From CAZEAB01 sp964552945 (GTDB taxonomy: Archaea; Nanobdellota; Nanobdellia; Woesearchaeales; GW2011-AR9), in the NCBI GenBank assembly GCA_964552945.1, contig CAZKIP010000001.1, positions 1 to 64,000 on the forward strand: a stretch of 64,000 bases of DNA, in the 5' to 3' direction. Within the stretch, counting starts at the first letter, position 1. Every line of letters begins with the position of its first letter. Both the position numbers and the translations under genes were made by a program. This document shows positions 62,739 to 64,000 of this stretch, one piece after another. The notes below the pieces were generated by a model that searched no databases, was not told the DNA's origin, and was given only the letters and a program-made list of their open reading frames with translations.

Positions 62739-62911
62739 GGGCCTGTAGCTCAGTCTGGTCTAGAGCGCTGATTCCTTAGGGAAGCGTAAGTCTTATATGA
62801 CCGCTCTTGAATCAATTCAAAAAACTCAAGAGCAGCTAAGCTAGCCAGAGGTCGGGGGTTCAAATATTGATGTTAGAATAAAGCATCACTTTGAAAGTCT
62901 CCTCAGGCCCA
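62739..62911 (+). tRNA. tRNA with two introns, isotype uncertain (Lys-CUU-like)
   Basis: Acceptor arms GGGCCTG and CAGGCCC pair perfectly, the D-arm is GCTC...GAGC with GG in the loop, and discriminator is A. A T-loop intron (62865-62897, 33 nt) has TTCA/TGAA as central helix and leaves TTCAAAT. A second intron of about 64 nt (near 62779-62842) lies in the anticodon loop, with CTTAG/CTAAG pairing and an 8-bp internal hairpin. CTT would be the anticodon if the loop is TCCTTAA, but C33 and an A-C pair in the stem are odd. A T-run follows. Confidence 0.75.
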
Positions 62912-63017
62912 TCCTTTTTTTTTAATTTTCATAGTTGTCAGCTACGCTTTATAGAACATTTTAGAAACATTTTATATACGGAAGAATAATTCCCATTACA
63001 GAGGCAATAGGTAACAA

Positions 63018-63749
63018 ATGTTAGATATAGCACATCGAGGAGCAAGCGCTGTAGCTCCAGAAAACACCCAAGGTGCTTTTCTTGAAGCGATTAATTCTAA
63101 AGCAGATGCCATAGAATTGGATATTCATGTAACAAAAGACAAAAAAGTAGTAGTTATCCACGATGCCAGAGTTAACAGAACTTCTAATGGGTCCGGTTTT
63201 GTGCATAAGATGACTTTATCAGAACTAAGAAAGTTTAATTATGGCCTTGGTAAAATAAAAGAAAAAATCCTTACCCTTAAAGAAGCCATAGAGTTCATAA
63301 AAGGTAGAACCCATATTATTGTTGAAGCCAAATTATCAGTTAAGGGAAATGAGAAGTTGGTTGAAGAAATTATTAGTAAATCTAAGCATAAAAACAAAAT
63401 TTGGATCCATTCATCCCATAGAAAAATCTTGAAAAATTTTCGTAAAATTAACCCTAACATTAAATTGGGGTTTGTGGTAATTTTCTCTTTTCTACATAGA
63501 TTCCTAAATAAATATTATAATAGATTCATTAAAAAATATAAAATTTCGTTCTTCTCTATAGATGATGTTTTTATAAATAAATATTTTGTAGATAATTTTG
63601 TTAGAGAAATTAAGAAACAAGGAGCAGAAGTTTATTTATGGACTCTTAATGATGCTACATCTATTTTCAAAGCTCTTTCTCTTGGAGCAGATGGAATAAT
63701 TACTAATTATCCAGGTTTGCTGAGAAAAGTAATTAAAAAACATAAATAA
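63018..63749 (+). CDS. glycerophosphodiester phosphodiesterase family protein
   Basis: A 243-residue GDPD. IAHRGASAVAPENT has the catalytic His-Arg, AIELDIHVTKDKKVVVIHDA has metal-binding Glu and Asp and the second His, and IVEAK follows. The C-terminal GADGIITNYPG completes the barrel. It splits glycerophosphodiesters, here perhaps lipid head-group debris from hosts or its own membrane. No signal peptide is visible. Confidence 0.92.
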   Translation: MLDIAHRGASAVAPENTQGAFLEAINSKADAIELDIHVTKDKKVVVIHDARVNRTSNGSGFVHKMTLSELRKFNYGLGKIKEKILTLKEAIEFIKGRTHIIVEAKLSVKGNEKLVEEIISKSKHKNKIWIHSSHRKILKNFRKINPNIKLGFVVIFSFLHRFLNKYYNRFIKKYKISFFSIDDVFINKYFVDNFVREIKKQGAEVYLWTLNDATSIFKALSLGADGIITNYPGLLRKVIKKHK

Positions 63750-63770
63750 TAATAACAATAATAATAATAA
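63747..63770. repeat. AAT microsatellite
   Basis: Tandem AAT/ATA units directly follow the GDPD stop and occupy the gap before the next gene. Such repeats can vary in length between strains. Confidence 0.6.
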
Positions 63771-63810
63771 TATTTTAAATAAATAATAATTTAGTTTCTT
63801 TTGTTAACTT

Positions 63811-64000
63811 CTAGGCATTCTTTAAATGATATCTTATAATGAATACACAAGCAATTACTGAACCTATCAAATTAAAAAATAAATCGAAAGCATTGTTGAT
63901 ATAATCTCCAACACCTGAGCCAGCATTAAGGAACAGTACTGCACCTAATTCAAGGACTTCATTAAAAGCGCCTATCCCCATAGCTATCAAAATTAAAATT
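63811..64000 (-). CDS. partial membrane protein, runs off window
   Basis: The minus frame is open from the window edge to a TAG at 63811-63813, about 62 codons. It reads GIGAFNEVLELGAVLF and GDYINNAFDLFFNLIG then a hydrophobic helix, like VanZ/DUF2238-type small membrane proteins. The start lies beyond 64000. Confidence 0.6.
   Translation of the reverse strand, partial: ILILIAMGIGAFNEVLELGAVLFLNAGSGVGDYINNAFDLFFNLIGSVIACVFIIRYHLKNA

Noticed and set aside
62739..62911. tRNA-Leu(UAG) from the CTTAGGA loop
   Set aside because: The D-arm and short variable loop are class I, and the stem next to that loop would not pair.

Overview
The window is AT-rich DNA from an archaeon, most likely a DPANN lineage of the Woesearchaeota/Pacearchaeota kind. 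Archaeal signs are a class I lysyl-tRNA synthetase, CDP-archaeol synthase (CarS), diphthamide synthase Dph2, many TATA boxes about 25 nt before start codons (leaderless genes), and tRNA genes broken by bulge-helix-bulge introns. Several genes look bacterial in type: B12-dependent ribonucleotide reductases with NrdR, a fused MnmH/SelU, and an APC permease. The lineage is inferred; no 16S or ribosomal protein operon is present.

Region 1 (1-9888) is an accessory island. It holds unknown proteins, an ORF6N protein, a Cas4-like/DnaQ-like fusion (DUF2779), a C5-cytosine methyltransferase with candidate nuclease partners, a collagen-repeat lipoprotein, and the 3' half of a secreted SGNH-hydrolase gene.

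Region 2 (9889-30687) is the main discovery: a complete casposon of about 20.8 kb. It has 47-bp terminal inverted repeats (44 of 47 positions match by eye) and a 15-bp target-site duplication. It carries a Cas1-family casposase, an HNH nuclease, a family B DNA polymerase and small DNA-binding proteins. Its cargo is an AlwI-like type IIS restriction cassette with two methyltransferases, a second DUF2779 nuclease, a NucS-like nuclease, a tandem GIY-YIG protein, surface lipoproteins and an AAA ATPase. It inserted inside a protein-coding gene. Joining the two flanks at one copy of the duplication restores a single open frame of about 727 codons, so the insertion is probably recent.

Region 3 (30688-44182) is mostly core: lysS and prs from a divergent promoter, a protein kinase, and an operon of nrdR, an intein-containing class II RNR, a second class II RNR, cobalamin adenosyltransferase and two small helical proteins. 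Two NrdR-box-like sites 31 bp apart lie upstream. The adenosyltransferase would make the cofactor that both reductases need.

Region 4 (44183-64000) holds phospholipid genes, a dph2 split by an 86-bp structured insertion, a lysine-rich chromatin-like protein with an internal amber codon, tRNA-modification genes (Dus, MnmH), secreted proteins, an ATP-grasp/aspartyl-protease pair, a permease-methyltransferase fusion, a potassium channel, NAD(P)HX dehydratase and a GDPD-type phosphodiesterase. It also has a tRNA-Glu with three introns, another tRNA with two introns, and an unassigned structured RNA.
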